Shown here: positions 50,953 through 62,837 of the stretch, piece by piece
Position numbering within the stretch: the first letter of the stretch is position 1
How the letters are laid out: each line of letters begins with the position of its first letter
Origin: Pseudonocardia sp. C8
GTDB taxonomy: Bacteria; Actinomycetota; Actinomycetes; Mycobacteriales; Pseudonocardiaceae
DNA: 64,000 bases
Direction: 5' to 3'
NCBI RefSeq assembly: GCF_014267175.1
Contig: NZ_JACMTR010000002.1
Coordinates: forward strand, 5,419,501 to 5,483,500
The notes under the pieces: model-generated
The model's input: the letters and a program-made list of their open reading frames with translations, nothing else
What the model was told of the DNA's origin: nothing
Database searches by the model: none
Made by a program: the position numbers and the translations under genes

Positions 50953-52535
50953 TGCGGTCCCTCCTCGAGCAGGCGCGTGGACGACCGCAGCGCCAGGGCT
51001 GCCTGGGTGGCGGCCGGGTTCACGCCGCCGCAGGTCACCCAGGTGCTGGAGTCGAAGATGTAGAGGTTCGGGACGTCGTGGCAGCGGCCCCAGCGGTCGG
51101 TCACGGACCTGGTGGGGTCGTTCCCCATCACGGCCGTGCCCATCAGGTGCCAGCCGCTGGACCGGATCATCGGCCCGACGACCGTCTCGACGGCCCCGGC
51201 CGCTTCCATCGACTCCACCGCGCGGGCGACGTGGAAGTCGAGCATGATCTTGGAGTTCTCGTCGACCCGGTACTCGATGCGCGGCGCGGGCAGCCCGTCG
51301 GAATCGACGAGGTCCGAGGAGAGCGACACCGCGTTCCTCTCGTACGGGAGGTCCTCTGCCACGATGCTCCACATCGGAGAGTGTCCGAGCCGGGCTTCCA
51401 GGGTGTCGTGGAAGCTGTCGAACCACAGCGGACGTCCGGACTCCGACCACGGGTAGGAACGGGTCAGTCCGAGCGGGCCACCGGTGGGCTGCAGGCCCCA
51501 CTTGGCGCCGCGCACGAATCCTCGATCGGCGTCCGTCTCGTAGAAGTGCATGGACTGGATCTGCTGCCCCCAGGAGCCATGGGTGGTACCGAGGTCCTCG
51601 TCGAACACCCCGGCCACCGCGGCGAAAGGGTGCATCATCAGCCGCTTGCCCACCAGGCCGGACGAGTTCGCCAGTCCCCCCTCGGCGGACATCAGCAGGA
51701 GTCGCGGGGTGCCGATGCCGTTCGCGCAGAGGATCACTGTGCGAGCTCGCACCTCGTGGTCACGCCCCTGCGCATCCCGGTACAGCGCGCCGGTGGCCCG
51801 CCCTGCCTTGGTCAGGACCCGGCTGACGCGGCAGCGGGTCCGCAGATCGGCCCCCGCGCGCAGGGCACGGGGCCAGTGGGTGATGTCGGTGGAGGCCTTG
51901 GCTCCCTCCGGACAGCCGGACATGCACGCGCCGCGCTGCCGGCAGGGCTTCAGGTCGCGATAGTGGGTGGTGGAGATGGCGTTGCTGCCCGGCCACCAAT
52001 GCCAACCCAGGTCGTTGAGCGCGCGGGCCAGCCGCCGGCCGGACTCCCGGATCGGCACCGGCGGGTTCGGGGGTCCCTCGCCCGCGGGGTAGGCGGGATC
52101 CCCGGCAAGCCCGGACACGCCCATCTGCCGTTCGGCCTCGATGTAGAAGGGCTCCAGCTCCTCGTAGGTCAGCGGCCAGTCATCGGCGACCCCGTCGTGC
52201 GAACGGACCCGGAAGTCGCTCGGAGTCATCCGGTGCCATTTGCCGGAGTAGAGGACCGTGCCGCCACCGACCCCGTTCCACATCAACGCCGAGATGTCCG
52301 ATGCGGTGTCGTCCACCGGATAGTCCGCGACACCCAGGCGGGCGTTCGGATCGCGCGCCCAGTGCCGGCCGATGGTGAGCTCGTAGTCGTCGAAGTCCGC
52401 CCGGGCGTTGGCGTAGTCGGGCCAGTCGCCCTGGTCCAGGCAGACCACCCGCACGCCGGCCTCGACGAGGGTGGCGGCGGTGATCCCGCCGGACAGGCCG
52501 GCGCCGATGATCAGGACGTCCGTCTCGTCGGTCAC
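50949..52535 (-). CDS. GMC family oxidoreductase (FAD-dependent alcohol/sugar dehydrogenase)
   Basis: A 528-residue FAD enzyme. Dinucleotide motif VLIIGAGLSGGITAATLVE at the start, GMC segments WNGVGGGTVLYSGKWHRM and the C-terminal HLMGTAVMGND...GGVNPAATQAALALR, which contains the catalytic His and Asn. A cysteine cluster C-x5-C-x3-C (CRQRGACMSGCPEGA) resembles the Fe-S-binding cluster of bacterial FAD-glucose dehydrogenase. It would oxidise an alcohol or sugar with the small subunit. GTG at 52535 overlaps the transporter stop by 4 bp. Confidence 0.92.
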   Translation of the reverse strand: MTDETDVLIIGAGLSGGITAATLVEAGVRVVCLDQGDWPDYANARADFDDYELTIGRHWARDPNARLGVADYPVDDTASDISALMWNGVGGGTVLYSGKWHRMTPSDFRVRSHDGVADDWPLTYEELEPFYIEAERQMGVSGLAGDPAYPAGEGPPNPPVPIRESGRRLARALNDLGWHWWPGSNAISTTHYRDLKPCRQRGACMSGCPEGAKASTDITHWPRALRAGADLRTRCRVSRVLTKAGRATGALYRDAQGRDHEVRARTVILCANGIGTPRLLLMSAEGGLANSSGLVGKRLMMHPFAAVAGVFDEDLGTTHGSWGQQIQSMHFYETDADRGFVRGAKWGLQPTGGPLGLTRSYPWSESGRPLWFDSFHDTLEARLGHSPMWSIVAEDLPYERNAVSLSSDLVDSDGLPAPRIEYRVDENSKIMLDFHVARAVESMEAAGAVETVVGPMIRSSGWHLMGTAVMGNDPTRSVTDRWGRCHDVPNLYIFDSSTWVTCGGVNPAATQAALALRSSTRLLEEGPH

Positions 52536-53866
52536 GCCGGGTCCTCCAGACGGCGGGGGGCGGCCTGTTCGTGATCGAGAACGAAGCCGTCGTCGTGGAG
52601 GTCGCCGCGGCGCAGTACGAACGCGGTGGCGGCGGCCGCGACGGCAAGTGCGAGCAGATACCAGGCCGGCGACGCAATGTGCCCGGTCTGCTGGATCAGG
52701 AACGTCGCGATGAACGGCGCGCTGCCGCCGAACACTGCGTTGGGAACGTTGAACCCGATGGCCACCCCGGTGCCCCGCACCGGGGCCGGGAACAGCTCCG
52801 GCATGGCCACCGCGGACGCAGCGAGGTAGAAGCCGGCCAGCACGCCGAGCAGCAGTTGCCCGATCATCGCGACGGCCGGCACACCGACGGTGATCAGCAT
52901 GAACACCGGGTAGACGGCCGCCGCGAACGCGACCGATCCGCCGAGCAGCACCGGCTTGCGGCCGATCCGGTCCGACAGCGTTGCAACCACGGGCAGCGTG
53001 ATCATCACCGCGACCGCCGTGATCAGGGTGGAGACCAGGGCGAACGTGGCGCCGTACTTGTTGACGGTCCCGATGTAGGTCGGCAGGTAGGTGAACACGC
53101 CGTAGAAGGAGGCCGTGTGGAAGGCGCCGATTCCGACGATGATCCACAGTGGCCGGCGCTCGGCGAACATGGTGCGCACCGGGTTCGGGTCGAGGGTGCC
53201 CTCATCCGCCATCGCGGTGAACTCGGGAGTGTCCTCGAGCTTGATCCGGATCCAGAACGCGACTCCGGCCAGGGGCGCGGCCAGCAGGAACGGGATCCGC
53301 CAGCCCCACTCGGCCATGGCCTCGGCGCCCACCGCTGCGCTCACCCCGGTCACGGCGAGAGTGCCGATCGCCAAGCCGAGGGTGGTGGCGAAGGTCAGCC
53401 AACTCATCCCGAACGCGCGCCGACCCCGGCCGGCGTACTCCAGCAGGAACGCGCTGCCACTGGCATATTCGCCACCCGCCGAGAAGCCCTGCAGGCAGCG
53501 CAGCACCACGAGCAGGACCGGCGCCCAGAGGCCGATGCTCGCGTAGGTCGGCAGCAGGCCGATCAGGACCGAGCAGACGGACATGAGGGTCAGGACCAGG
53601 ACCAGGACTCTCTTCCGGCCGATCCGGTCGGCCAGGGGACCGAAGACGAAGCCGCCGAGCGGGCGGGCGAAGAACGCCAGGCCGAACACCGCGAAGCTGG
53701 ACAGCAACTCGGCCGTCGCGTCCCCGGACGGAAAGAACAACTTGCCGATGTAGACGGCCAGGAAGCCGTACACGGTGAAGTCGAAGAACTCGATGGCGTG
53801 GCCGATCGTGCCGCCGACGATCGCGCGGCGCCGCCCGAGTGGAGCGGAAGGGGACGACGGTGTCAT
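52532..53866 (-). CDS. MFS transporter, metabolite:H+ symporter (MHS) family
   Basis: A 444-residue 12-helix symporter of the ProP/ShiA/KgtP type: GTIGHAIEFFDFTVYGFLAVYIGKLFFP in helix 1, motif A PLADRIGRKRVLVLVL, and LQGFSAGGEYASGSAFLLEYA in helix 5. It probably imports an organic acid or osmolyte-like alcohol that the coupled dehydrogenase oxidises. ATG at 53866. It is the first gene of the transporter-GMC-small subunit operon, divergent from the aldehyde dehydrogenase. Confidence 0.92.
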   Translation of the reverse strand: MTPSSPSAPLGRRRAIVGGTIGHAIEFFDFTVYGFLAVYIGKLFFPSGDATAELLSSFAVFGLAFFARPLGGFVFGPLADRIGRKRVLVLVLTLMSVCSVLIGLLPTYASIGLWAPVLLVVLRCLQGFSAGGEYASGSAFLLEYAGRGRRAFGMSWLTFATTLGLAIGTLAVTGVSAAVGAEAMAEWGWRIPFLLAAPLAGVAFWIRIKLEDTPEFTAMADEGTLDPNPVRTMFAERRPLWIIVGIGAFHTASFYGVFTYLPTYIGTVNKYGATFALVSTLITAVAVMITLPVVATLSDRIGRKPVLLGGSVAFAAAVYPVFMLITVGVPAVAMIGQLLLGVLAGFYLAASAVAMPELFPAPVRGTGVAIGFNVPNAVFGGSAPFIATFLIQQTGHIASPAWYLLALAVAAAATAFVLRRGDLHDDGFVLDHEQAAPRRLEDPA

Positions 53867-53957
53867 TCGGGTGGTCTCCTCGAGCGACGGTGGTGACGAG
53901 GTCGGCCGCCGCGCCGGCGACCGTGGCGGTGTTCCGCGACACGCGGAGACTAGATAG

Positions 53958-54018
53958 TGCATGCAATAACTGCAAGGCTGGTGTCAAACCTGCACGTGGT
54001 CACCTTAGACTGCATACA
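53958..54018. promoter_or_regulatory. Two TGCATRCA sites, candidate GntR operators
   Basis: TGCATGCA (53958-53965) and TGCATACA (54011-54018) lie in the 182-bp divergent promoter between the transporter operon and the aldehyde dehydrogenase, in an A+T-rich stretch. FCD-type GntR regulators bind short palindromes of this kind. Confidence 0.45.
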
Positions 54019-54048
54019 TACTGAACCTGTGACGCCGGAGGCACCCCG

Positions 54049-55548
54049 ATGTCCACCCCCTCCATCCCGATCGCCTGGCCGCGGGCCCTTGACCTGTTGC
54101 GCAGCAGCGCGGCTACGGGGCCGCTCATCGTCGCGGGGCGGCCGCGGACCGAGGGTGCGATCTGGGAGCTCCCCTCCCCCGCCGATCCCGGCGATCTCAT
54201 TCGTGTGCACGCGGCCACAGCCGAGTTCGTCGCGGAGGCCTGTGCCGCCGCGGACGCCGCGCGCCCGGCATGCGCCCGGCTGAGCCGCCACGCCCGCGCT
54301 GGGATCCTCCGCCGCACGGCCGATGCCGTGGAGGCCCAGGCCGGCCCGCTCGCCGAACTGCTCACCCGCGAGGTCGGCAAGGCGCTACGGGACTCGGTGG
54401 GCGAGACCACCCGCGCCGTGGCCACGCTGCGGGCCGCCGCGGATGCAGTGACCGCGCTCGCCGGCACCGAGGTCCCACTCGACGCCGTCCCGTCCGGCGA
54501 CGGCCGGATCGCCTACAGCACCTGGGAGCCGGTCGGGGTCGTCGCAGCCGTCTGTGGGTTCAACTTCCCGCTGCTGCTGGCCGTGCACAAGGTCGCGGCG
54601 GCGATCGGCGCCGGCTGCCCGGTCGTCGTCAAGCCGAGTGACCGCACCCCGCTGTCCGCGCTGGTCCTCGCAGATGCCGTGGTCGAGGCTGGTTGGCCCG
54701 CCGAGGCGATCAGCGTGCTGCCCGGCGGCCCTCAGGTCGGCGAGGCGCTGGTGGCCGATCCGGTGGTGCGGCTGGTCTCATTCACCGGCAGCTCGCGGAT
54801 CGGGGCGATAATCGCCGGGGCCGCCGGAAGGACACTCAAGCGAAGCGTCATGGAGCTGGGTTCCAACACCGCGACGGTCGTCGCCGCCGACGCTGATCTC
54901 GATCTCGCAGCCGAGCGCTGCGCCGCCGGGGCAATGAGCGCGTCCGGGCAGTCCTGCATCTCCGTCCAGCGGGTCTTCGCCGAAGCGCACGTTGCCCGCG
55001 CGCTGGCCGAGCGGATCGCCGCCCGGGTCGGCGCGCTGCGCACCGGCGACCCCTACGACCCGGCGACCGAGGTCGGGGCGTTGATCTCTCCCGACGCGAC
55101 CGAGCGCGTCTCTGCACTGGTCGCCGACGCAGTGGAGCACGGCGCGGAGGTTCTCGCCGGCGGGGTGGCCGAGGGCTCCCTGCGGCCCACGGTCCTGTGG
55201 AATCCCGGACCGGACGCACGGATCTGCGTCGACGAGGCATTCGGACCGGTCCTGGCCGTGCACCCGGTCGCCGATCTGGACGAGGCCGTCGCCCGGGCCA
55301 ACGCGACGGACTACGGGCTGATGGCGGGGGTGTTCACCGCCTCGCTCGACACCGCGCTCTCGGTCGCCAGCCGGCTGGAGGCCGGCGGTGTGCACGTCAA
55401 CGATTCGTCGAACTTCCGAGCGGACAACATGCCCTACGGCGGGGTCAAGCACAGCGGTTTCGGTAAGGAAGGCCCGGCCTCCGCCATGCGGGAGATGTCC
55501 GTGGAGAAGATCGTGACGTTGCGGGTCGCGACCGGGCGACGGGCCTAG
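54049..55548 (+). CDS. NAD(P)-dependent aldehyde dehydrogenase
   Basis: A 499-residue ALDH. Motifs: NAD-site WEPVGVVAAVCGFNFPLLLAVHK, VVVKPSDRTPLSAL, SFTGSSRIG, general base ELGSN, nucleophile SGQSCISVQR, and DEAFGPVLAV. It would oxidise the aldehyde made by the GMC dehydrogenase to an acid. ATG at 54049 with CGGAGG upstream. It is divergent from the transporter/dehydrogenase operon with shared candidate operators. Confidence 0.93.
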   Translation: MSTPSIPIAWPRALDLLRSSAATGPLIVAGRPRTEGAIWELPSPADPGDLIRVHAATAEFVAEACAAADAARPACARLSRHARAGILRRTADAVEAQAGPLAELLTREVGKALRDSVGETTRAVATLRAAADAVTALAGTEVPLDAVPSGDGRIAYSTWEPVGVVAAVCGFNFPLLLAVHKVAAAIGAGCPVVVKPSDRTPLSALVLADAVVEAGWPAEAISVLPGGPQVGEALVADPVVRLVSFTGSSRIGAIIAGAAGRTLKRSVMELGSNTATVVAADADLDLAAERCAAGAMSASGQSCISVQRVFAEAHVARALAERIAARVGALRTGDPYDPATEVGALISPDATERVSALVADAVEHGAEVLAGGVAEGSLRPTVLWNPGPDARICVDEAFGPVLAVHPVADLDEAVARANATDYGLMAGVFTASLDTALSVASRLEAGGVHVNDSSNFRADNMPYGGVKHSGFGKEGPASAMREMSVEKIVTLRVATGRRA

Positions 55549-55718
55549 CTGCGCAAACCGGCGGCTGCAGCGGGTCGACAGCGCCACCTCACCGCGATCC
55601 CGAGCGCAGGTACGAGCACCGACGATCTCGCACCCAGGACGTTCATCCGATGCCGCGATCGCCACTGTCGATACCGATGGTGTGGTCGACACGACCAGCA
55701 TTCGGACCGGTCAATCTG

Positions 55719-55791
55719 TGGAGACGAGGGGAATCGAACCCCTAACCCCCGCCTTGCAAAGGCGGTGCTCTGCCAATTGAGCTACGTCCCC
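55719..55791 (-). tRNA. tRNA-Ala (anticodon TGC)
   Basis: A 73-nt cloverleaf. The acceptor GGGGACG pairs with CGTCTCC and includes the G3-U70 identity pair of alanyl-tRNA. D-loop AGCTCAATTGGCAGAGC, anticodon loop CTTTGCAAG, T-loop GGTTCGATTCC; CCA is not encoded. Its 3' end borders the accessory region on its left. Confidence 0.97.
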
Positions 55792-55826
55792 GGGTGGGCG
55801 CCGATCAGACTACCCGGGCGGCCGGG

Positions 55827-55937
55827 TCAGCGGGTCGTGGCCTCGTGCCAGAGATCGTCGGAGCCGACGCCGCGGAAGCGGGACCAGCCGACGTAGGCGG
55901 CACCGGCCAGCACGACCAGTGCGAGCAGCTTCTTCAT
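55827..55937 (-). CDS. DLW-39 family micro-protein
   Basis: A 36-residue protein beginning MKKLLALVVLAGAAYVGW and ending DDLWHEATTR, with one N-terminal membrane helix and the D-L-W motif that names the family. GAGGAG precedes the ATG. It lies between tRNA-Ile and tRNA-Ala near gyrA, its usual place in actinobacteria. The function is unknown. Confidence 0.9.
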   Translation of the reverse strand: MKKLLALVVLAGAAYVGWSRFRGVGSDDLWHEATTR

Positions 55938-55975
55938 CGACGGTCTCCTCACGAGGACTTCGGAGGGCGAAGGTG

Positions 55976-56049
55976 TGGGCCTAGCTGGATTTGAACCAGC
56001 GACCTCATCGTTATCAGCGATGCGCTCTAACCAACTGAGCTATAGGCCC
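55976..56049 (-). tRNA. tRNA-Ile (anticodon GAT)
   Basis: A 74-nt cloverleaf: acceptor GGGCCTA/TAGGCCC, D-arm AGCTCAGTTGGTTAGAGC, anticodon loop CTGATAACG, T-arm CTGGTTCAAATCCAG, discriminator A. CCA is not encoded. Confidence 0.97.
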
Positions 56050-56070
56050 TTGCGACGTGGAGAAGACTAC

Positions 56071-56122
56071 CGCACGGGGCCGGGCGGGCTCCGAGGGGGT
56101 CCCCGGCGCCCGGCCCCGTGCG
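56071..56122 (-). terminator. Terminator of the gyrB-gyrA-DUF3566 operon
   Basis: Arms at 56071-56086 and 56107-56122 are perfectly complementary over 16 bp, nearly all G/C, with a 20-nt loop. It lies 7 bp past the DUF3566 stop and before tRNA-Ile. Confidence 0.8.
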
Positions 56123-56128
56123 GACGGG

Positions 56129-56956
56129 TCAGTCACGCTCGGACAGCGTCACCTCGATGCCGCCGACCAGGTCGGCGGCCACGTTGTAGACGAAGGCCAC
56201 GATCGTCATGGCGACGGCGAACAGCAGGCTGTTGACGGCGCCGACGACGGCAGCGAGGCCGAAGACCCGGCCGGCGCTGATCAGCGTCCCGGTCGTGTCC
56301 TGCTGTCCGGTGACGAGGTCGGCGTAGGTGCCGTTCAGCCGGTCCCAGACGCCCATCCCGCCGAGCACGCCGTAGAGCACGCCGGCGGCCACCATCCACA
56401 CCAGCCACAGGACGACCGCCAGCGCCAGCGCCATCTTCAGCACCGACCACGGGTCGAGCCGCTTGAGCTGGAGCAGGGCCTGCCGGGGCGGGCGGTTGCG
56501 CACCGAGGCCCGCGGGGTCTCGGAGCCGGTGTCGCGCTGGTCCGGTTCGCGGACCGCGGTGGCCGCGGCCCCACCGGCGGCAGCACCTCCGGCGGCCGCC
56601 GCACCGGCACCGGGTGCGGTGAGGAACGCGGTCGGGGCCTCGCTGAGCAGCGAGTCCGCCACCGACCCCTGGTCGCCGTCGCGCGGGCCGTCCTGGGCGT
56701 CCGGAACCCGGCGCCAGGGCGGCGGAGCGGCGCCGGCCGGGTCGGCCACCGGTTCCTCCTCCGACGCGGGTTCGCCGGTCCGCGGCGTCGGGCTCGGCGG
56801 AACGTCCGATGCGGTCGCGGTCCGCGGTGTCGGGCTCGGCGGGGCGTCCGAGGCGGACGCGCCCGACGACGAGGTCGCCGGCTCGGCCGCCTCCTCCGCG
56901 TCGGTCGCGACGCTGCGGCCCTCGCCCTGCGACGGGGTGCGGTCGTCGGTGCTCAC
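56129..56956 (-). CDS. DUF3566 domain membrane protein
   Basis: A 275-residue protein that follows gyrA in most actinobacteria. The N-terminal 150 residues are low-complexity Pro/Ser/Thr/Ala, including a repeated PPSPTPRT segment. The C-terminal domain starts at RQALLQLKRLDPWSVLKMALALAV, with two helices, GVWDRLNGTYADLV and a final helix SLLFAVAMTIVAFVYNVAADLVGG. GTG at 56956 has GAGGAG upstream. The exact function is unknown. Confidence 0.9.
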   Translation of the reverse strand: MSTDDRTPSQGEGRSVATDAEEAAEPATSSSGASASDAPPSPTPRTATASDVPPSPTPRTGEPASEEEPVADPAGAAPPPWRRVPDAQDGPRDGDQGSVADSLLSEAPTAFLTAPGAGAAAAGGAAAGGAAATAVREPDQRDTGSETPRASVRNRPPRQALLQLKRLDPWSVLKMALALAVVLWLVWMVAAGVLYGVLGGMGVWDRLNGTYADLVTGQQDTTGTLISAGRVFGLAAVVGAVNSLLFAVAMTIVAFVYNVAADLVGGIEVTLSERD

Positions 56957-57068
56957 GAGCTGGAGCTCTCCTCGCTGGTCGTCGCTCAAGGTCCTGCTAC
57001 GGACGACCCGTGCCACGCCGGAGGCGTCACGGGTGGCCGGCCCGTCCCGGCCGGCCACCCGCCACGGC

Positions 57069-59579
57069 CTACGCCTGCTGGCCCGGGTCCTCCTCGGTCT
57101 CCTCCGCGTTGCGGGCGACCGCCAGCAGCGTGGAACCCTCGCCCAGGTTCATCAGGCGGACTCCCTTCGTCTGCCGGCCGGCCTTCCGCACCTCGCGGGC
57201 GGAGGTCCGGATGACCCCGCCGGTGGAGGTGATCGCGTACAGCTCGTCGTCGATCCCGACGATGAGTGCACCGACCAGCGTGCCACGGCGGCGGTCGTAC
57301 TGGAGGGTCAACACTCCCTTCCCGCCGCGACCCTGGACCGGGTAGTCCTCGATCGGGGTCCGCTTCGCGTAGCCACCGGTGGTGGCGACGAGCAGGAACG
57401 TGTCCGGCCGGACCACGCCCAGAGCCAGCAGCTGGTCGCCGTCGTTGAACCGCATCCCCAGCACGCCCGACGTGGCCCGGCCCATCGGGCGCAGGGCGTC
57501 GTCGGTCGCGGTGAACCGGATCGACTGGCCCTCGGCGGAGACGAGCAGCAGGTCGTCGTCGGCCGAGCACAGCACGGCGCCGACCAGCTCGTCGTCGTCG
57601 CGCAGGTTGATGCCGATCAGGCCGCCGGTGCGGTTGGAGTCGAAGTCGGTCAGCCGGGACTTCTTCACCAGACCGTTTCTCGTCGCGAGGACGAGATACG
57701 GCCGTGCCTGGTAGTCCTTGATCTGCATGACCTGGGCGATCTCCTCGTCCGGCTGCAGGGCCAGGAGGTTCGCCAGGTGCTGCCCGCGCGCCGTCCGGTT
57801 CGCCTCGGGCAGCTCGTAGGCCTTGAGCCGGTAGACCCGCCCGCGGTTGGTGAAGAACAGCATCCAGTCGTGCGTGGAGCAGACGAAGAAGTGGTTGACG
57901 ATGTCGTCCTGCTTCAGCTGCGCGCCCTGCACACCCTTCCCGCCGCGCTTCTGGGCGCGGTACAGGTCGGTCTTCGTGCGCTTCGCGTAGCCGGTGCGGG
58001 TGATCGTGACGACGACGTCCTCGACCGCGATGAGGTCCTCGTCGGTGACGTCGCCGTCGTAGCCGATCAGGCGGGTGCGGCGGTCGTCGCCGTGCTTCTC
58101 GACGATCTCGGCGAGCTCGTCGCGGACGATCGCGCGCTGCCGCTCGGGCCGCTCGAGGATGTCCTTGTAGTCGGCGATGATCTCCTCGAGCTCGGCGAGC
58201 TCATCGATGATCTTCTGGCGCTCCAGGGCGGCGAGCCGGCGGAGCTGCATGTCCAGGATCGCCTGGGCCTGGTCGGTGTCGATGTCGAGCAGGTCGATCA
58301 GGCCGGCCCGGGCGATGTCGACCGTCTCGGAGGCCCGGATCAGCGCGATGACCTCGTCGAGCGCGTCGAGCGCCTTGACCAGGCCGCGCAGGATGTGGGC
58401 CCGCTCCTCGGCCTTCCGCAGCCGGTAGCGGGTCCGCCGGACGATCACGTCGATCTGGTGCCGCACGTAGTGCCGCACGACCTGGTCCAGCCGCAGGGTG
58501 CGCGGGACGCCGTCGACGATCGACAGCATGTTCACGCCGAAGCTGTGCTGCAGCTGGGTGTGCTTGTACAGGTTGTTCAGCACGACCTTGGCGACCGCGT
58601 CCCGCTTCAGCGTGATCACGATCCGCATGCCGATGCGGTCCGAGGACTCGTCGACGATCTCCGCGATGCCGGCGATCTTGCCGTCGCGGACCATCGTCGC
58701 GATGGACTCGATGAGGTTGTCCGGGTTGACCAGGTACGGCAGCTCGGTGACGACGAGCGTGGTCCGGCCCTTGGGGTCCTCCTCGACCTCGACGACCGCG
58801 CGCATCCGGATCGAGCCGCGCCCGGTCCGGTAGGCGGACTCGATGCCGTCCCGACCGACGATGAGGCCGTGGGTCGGGAAGTCCGGCCCCTTGATCCGCT
58901 CCATGAGCGCTTCGAGCAGCTCGTCGTCGGTCGCGTCCGGGTGTTCGAGACACCAGGTGACGCCGGCGCCGACCTCTCGCAGGTTGTGCGGCGGGACGTT
59001 GGTCGCCATCCCGACCGCGATACCGGAGCTGCCGTTGATGAGCAGGTTCGGCACTCGCGACGGCAGGACGACCGGCTCCTGGGTCTTGCCGTCGTAGTTG
59101 TCGAGGAAGTCGACGGTCTCCTCGTCGATGTCCTGCAGCATGGCCATCGCCAGGGGCGAGAGCCGGCATTCGGTGTAACGCATTGCGGCGGCCGGGTCAT
59201 TGCCGCGGGAGCCGAAGTTGCCCTGCCCGTCGATCAGCGGGTAGCGCATCGACCAGGGCTGGGCCAGCCGCACCAGGGCGTCGTAGATCGCCGAGTCGCC
59301 GTGCGGGTGGTAGTTGCCCATCACGTCGCCGACGACGCGGGCGCACTTGACGTAGGAGCGCTCCGGGCGGAACCCGTTCTCCCCCATCGAGTACAGGACG
59401 CGGCGGTGGACCGGCTTGAGGCCGTCCTCCACCAGCGGCAGGGCGCGCCCGACGATCACGCTCATCGCGTAGTCGATGTAGGAGCGCTGCATCTCCTGCT
59501 GGATGTCGACCGGTTCGACCCGGCCGCCACCTTCGCCGCCGCCGGCCGCGAGGTCGGCGGGGTCGATCGTGTCCGTCAC
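57069..59579 (-). CDS. gyrA: DNA gyrase subunit A
   Basis: An 836-residue type II topoisomerase subunit for DNA breakage and rejoining. The active-site tyrosine region is [10 protein letters not shown] and the quinolone-determining region is [19 protein letters not shown], with Ser (not the Ala of M. tuberculosis) at the usual resistance position. The C-terminal beta-pinwheel contains the GyrA box [13 protein letters not shown] at 59579 was chosen. It lies 55 bp after gyrB in the same operon. Confidence 0.98.
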   Translation of the reverse strand: MTDTIDPADLAAGGGEGGGRVEPVDIQQEMQRSYIDYAMSVIVGRALPLVEDGLKPVHRRVLYSMGENGFRPERSYVKCARVVGDVMGNYHPHGDSAIYDALVRLAQPWSMRYPLIDGQGNFGSRGNDPAAAMRYTECRLSPLAMAMLQDIDEETVDFLDNYDGKTQEPVVLPSRVPNLLINGSSGIAVGMATNVPPHNLREVGAGVTWCLEHPDATDDELLEALMERIKGPDFPTHGLIVGRDGIESAYRTGRGSIRMRAVVEVEEDPKGRTTLVVTELPYLVNPDNLIESIATMVRDGKIAGIAEIVDESSDRIGMRIVITLKRDAVAKVVLNNLYKHTQLQHSFGVNMLSIVDGVPRTLRLDQVVRHYVRHQIDVIVRRTRYRLRKAEERAHILRGLVKALDALDEVIALIRASETVDIARAGLIDLLDIDTDQAQAILDMQLRRLAALERQKIIDELAELEEIIADYKDILERPERQRAIVRDELAEIVEKHGDDRRTRLIGYDGDVTDEDLIAVEDVVVTITRTGYAKRTKTDLYRAQKRGGKGVQGAQLKQDDIVNHFFVCSTHDWMLFFTNRGRVYRLKAYELPEANRTARGQHLANLLALQPDEEIAQVMQIKDYQARPYLVLATRNGLVKKSRLTDFDSNRTGGLIGINLRDDDELVGAVLCSADDDLLLVSAEGQSIRFTATDDALRPMGRATSGVLGMRFNDGDQLLALGVVRPDTFLLVATTGGYAKRTPIEDYPVQGRGGKGVLTLQYDRRRGTLVGALIVGIDDELYAITSTGGVIRTSAREVRKAGRQTKGVRLMNLGEGSTLLAVARNAEETEEDPGQQA

Positions 59580-59634
59580 GGAGTGATCCCCTCGTGGTGT
59601 TCAGACGTTCGTGTAGGACAGACGTACGAGTGGT

Positions 59635-62063
<2,429 letters not shown>

Positions 62064-62774
62064 TCAGCCGTAGGTGTCGCGCGGGCCCCGGCCGCGGACG
62101 TGCCGCGGCCCGTGCCGCCAGCTGGGCCCGCTCGGGCCCACCACCCGGATCCGGCGGACGACGTCCGGCCCGACCGCGGCCGCCAACCGGGTCAGCAGCT
62201 GCCGCTGCAGCGTGCGCAGCTGGGTCGCCCAGGCGGTCGACTCGGCCTGCAGGGTCAGCTCGCCGTCGCGCAGCGACACCGGCGTGCAGTGGTCGGCGAC
62301 GTCGGACCCGACCAGCTGCGCCCAGCGGCCCAGCACGGTCGCGTCGGTCAGCCGGGACGACCAGCCCCGGTCCATCGACACCCGCGACACGACCCGGCCG
62401 AACGGCTGCGGGTCCCGGTCGTCGGGCCCGGCGCCGGACCAGCGGCGCCGCTTCCCCTTGCCGGAGACGACCCGCAACTTCGGGCGGGCCTGCTCGGCAC
62501 GTTCCTCGGCCTTGCGGGCGGACGCCTCCCGGGCGGCGCGCAGCGCGTCCCGGGCGAGATCGGCACCGCGCAGCCCGGCACGCTCCCCCGACAGCAGGTC
62601 GCCCTGCTCGCCCGGGACCCCGCCGCCCGTGACCGGCTCGTGACCGGAGTCGGGGGCCGCTCCGTCCCCAGGCCGGGCGCCGTCCCGACCGGCGCGGCGA
62701 GCCCCTGTCCGGCGGTTCCCGGTTCCGCGGCGGCTTCCGTCCCCGGCGCCTCCGGAGTTATCCACAGTATCCAC
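62064..62774 (-). CDS. DUF721 (DciA-like) family protein
   Basis: A 236-residue protein. The C-terminal half has the DUF721 domain (ATVLGRWAQLVGSDVADHCTPVSLRDGELTLQAESTAWATQLRTLQRQLLTRLAAAVG, about residues 145-205), a KH-like fold related to the DnaB helicase loader DciA. The N-terminal half is charged and disordered. It lies between recF and gyrB, as usual in actinobacteria. GTG at 62774 is the furthest start; its first codons overlap three DnaA-box-like sequences, so a later start is possible. Confidence 0.85.
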   Translation of the reverse strand: MDTVDNSGGAGDGSRRGTGNRRTGARRAGRDGARPGDGAAPDSGHEPVTGGGVPGEQGDLLSGERAGLRGADLARDALRAAREASARKAEERAEQARPKLRVVSGKGKRRRWSGAGPDDRDPQPFGRVVSRVSMDRGWSSRLTDATVLGRWAQLVGSDVADHCTPVSLRDGELTLQAESTAWATQLRTLQRQLLTRLAAAVGPDVVRRIRVVGPSGPSWRHGPRHVRGRGPRDTYG

Positions 62775-62787
62775 AGGCTTGTCCCCA
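62758..62787. promoter_or_regulatory. Cluster of three DnaA-box-like 9-mers
   Basis: TTATCCACA (62758-62766, exact classical consensus), GTATCCACA (62767-62775, directly adjacent) and TTGTCCCCA (62779-62787) lie in the same orientation within 30 bp, at the recF-DUF721 junction. They are a candidate DnaA-binding site outside the main dnaA-dnaN origin. Confidence 0.55.
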
Positions 62788-62837
62788 GATTCCCGTGATG
62801 CGGTCGAGATCTGCTCGGTGCTGCGTGGCCGGCCCGG

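Noticed and set aside
55549..55791. Genomic island with attL/attR at tRNA-Ala
   Set aside because: No copy of the tRNA 3' sequence near 2.1 kb and no integrase gene anywhere in 2-55 kb, so a simple integrated element is not supported.
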